Shown piece by piece: positions 63,762 to 64,000 of a stretch of DNA of 64,000 bases (the first letter of the stretch is position 1; the number at the start of each line of letters is the position of its first letter). The DNA is taken from the NCBI GenBank assembly GCA_907165275.2, contig OU015654.1, forward strand, positions 12,169,501-12,233,500, in the 5' to 3' direction. This stretch comes from Zygaena filipendulae. Its lineage: Eukaryota; Arthropoda; Insecta; Lepidoptera; Zygaenidae. Made by a program: the position numbers and the translations under genes. The notes beneath the pieces were generated by a model. That model made no database searches. It was not told the origin of the DNA and saw only the letters and a list, made by a program, of their open reading frames with translations.

Positions 63762-64000
63762 TCAAGTTCTAACAAAGACGAGTCGGGCAATGGAGTGGAG
63801 CGGGGGAACGGACGACTATTATACGTCGGCGGGAAACGTTATTGATAACGAAACTACCCTCTCGCCGACACGGCCATACTGACATGCGCACGTCCTCGGG
63901 CGCTAAAATCACAGGAAGGAATCCGAGAAAGAAACTAAAACGACCGCTCGTTCATCCTGACATAATATCTCTCACTCTCAACATCACTCAACTCGTAAAA

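Overview
This is eukaryotic DNA from an insect, almost certainly a moth or butterfly (Lepidoptera). It is AT-rich, intron-bearing and crowded with small non-autonomous transposons. TAGGTAGGTA-type tracts are scattered through it. Dozens of copies belong to the Helitron-like repeat that ends in a CCGCG..CGCGG hairpin plus CTAG, which I know as widespread in Lepidoptera. There is no operon, prophage, CRISPR array or bacterial gene structure.

The window holds one complete protein-coding gene that I can support: the ionotropic receptor Ir40a, on the + strand from 18366 to 33901. I rebuilt it by hand from 15 exons (2118 coding bases, 705 residues plus stop). Every reading phase closes, and every intron is GT-AG except intron 5, which uses a GC donor. 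The protein has a signal peptide, an N-terminal domain, S1, M1, a pore loop, M2, S2 and M3, then a long basic C-tail. Short blocks along its whole length agree with Drosophila IR40a as I remember it (YYNQA, VTGGRD, LADSGAF, GGRETL, KLYTRYSA, QIGCP). In flies IR40a works with IR93a and IR25a in dry-air sensing.

Layout: 1-18240 is intergenic and dominated by Helitron-like copies and at least eight TIR (MITE) families. 18240-18365 is a likely Ir40a promoter. 18366-33901 is Ir40a, whose introns carry MITEs, Helitrons, LINE scraps and SINE remnants. 33946-34205 is a MITE just after the stop codon that contains the nearest AATAAA. 34200-63500 is gene-poor repeat-rich DNA, with a few GC-richer islands that may be regulatory or non-coding exons. 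At 63588-63761 there is a plausible minus-strand promoter and a non-coding first exon with a strong splice donor; its coding exons are not recognised.

The most interesting points are a MITE family that scatters perfect cAMP-response elements (TGACGTCA), often two per copy, including inside and just behind Ir40a; a Helitron-like insertion between A and T inside one of those MITEs, readable against uninterrupted copies; the GC-AG intron placed at the ligand-domain PPW motif; a long foldback in intron 1; and an apparently exact 139-bp tandem duplication.

Limits: all calls come from reading by eye. Repeat boundaries are good to a few bases where termini are quoted and to tens of bases otherwise. 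Weakly conserved exons of another gene could have been missed.
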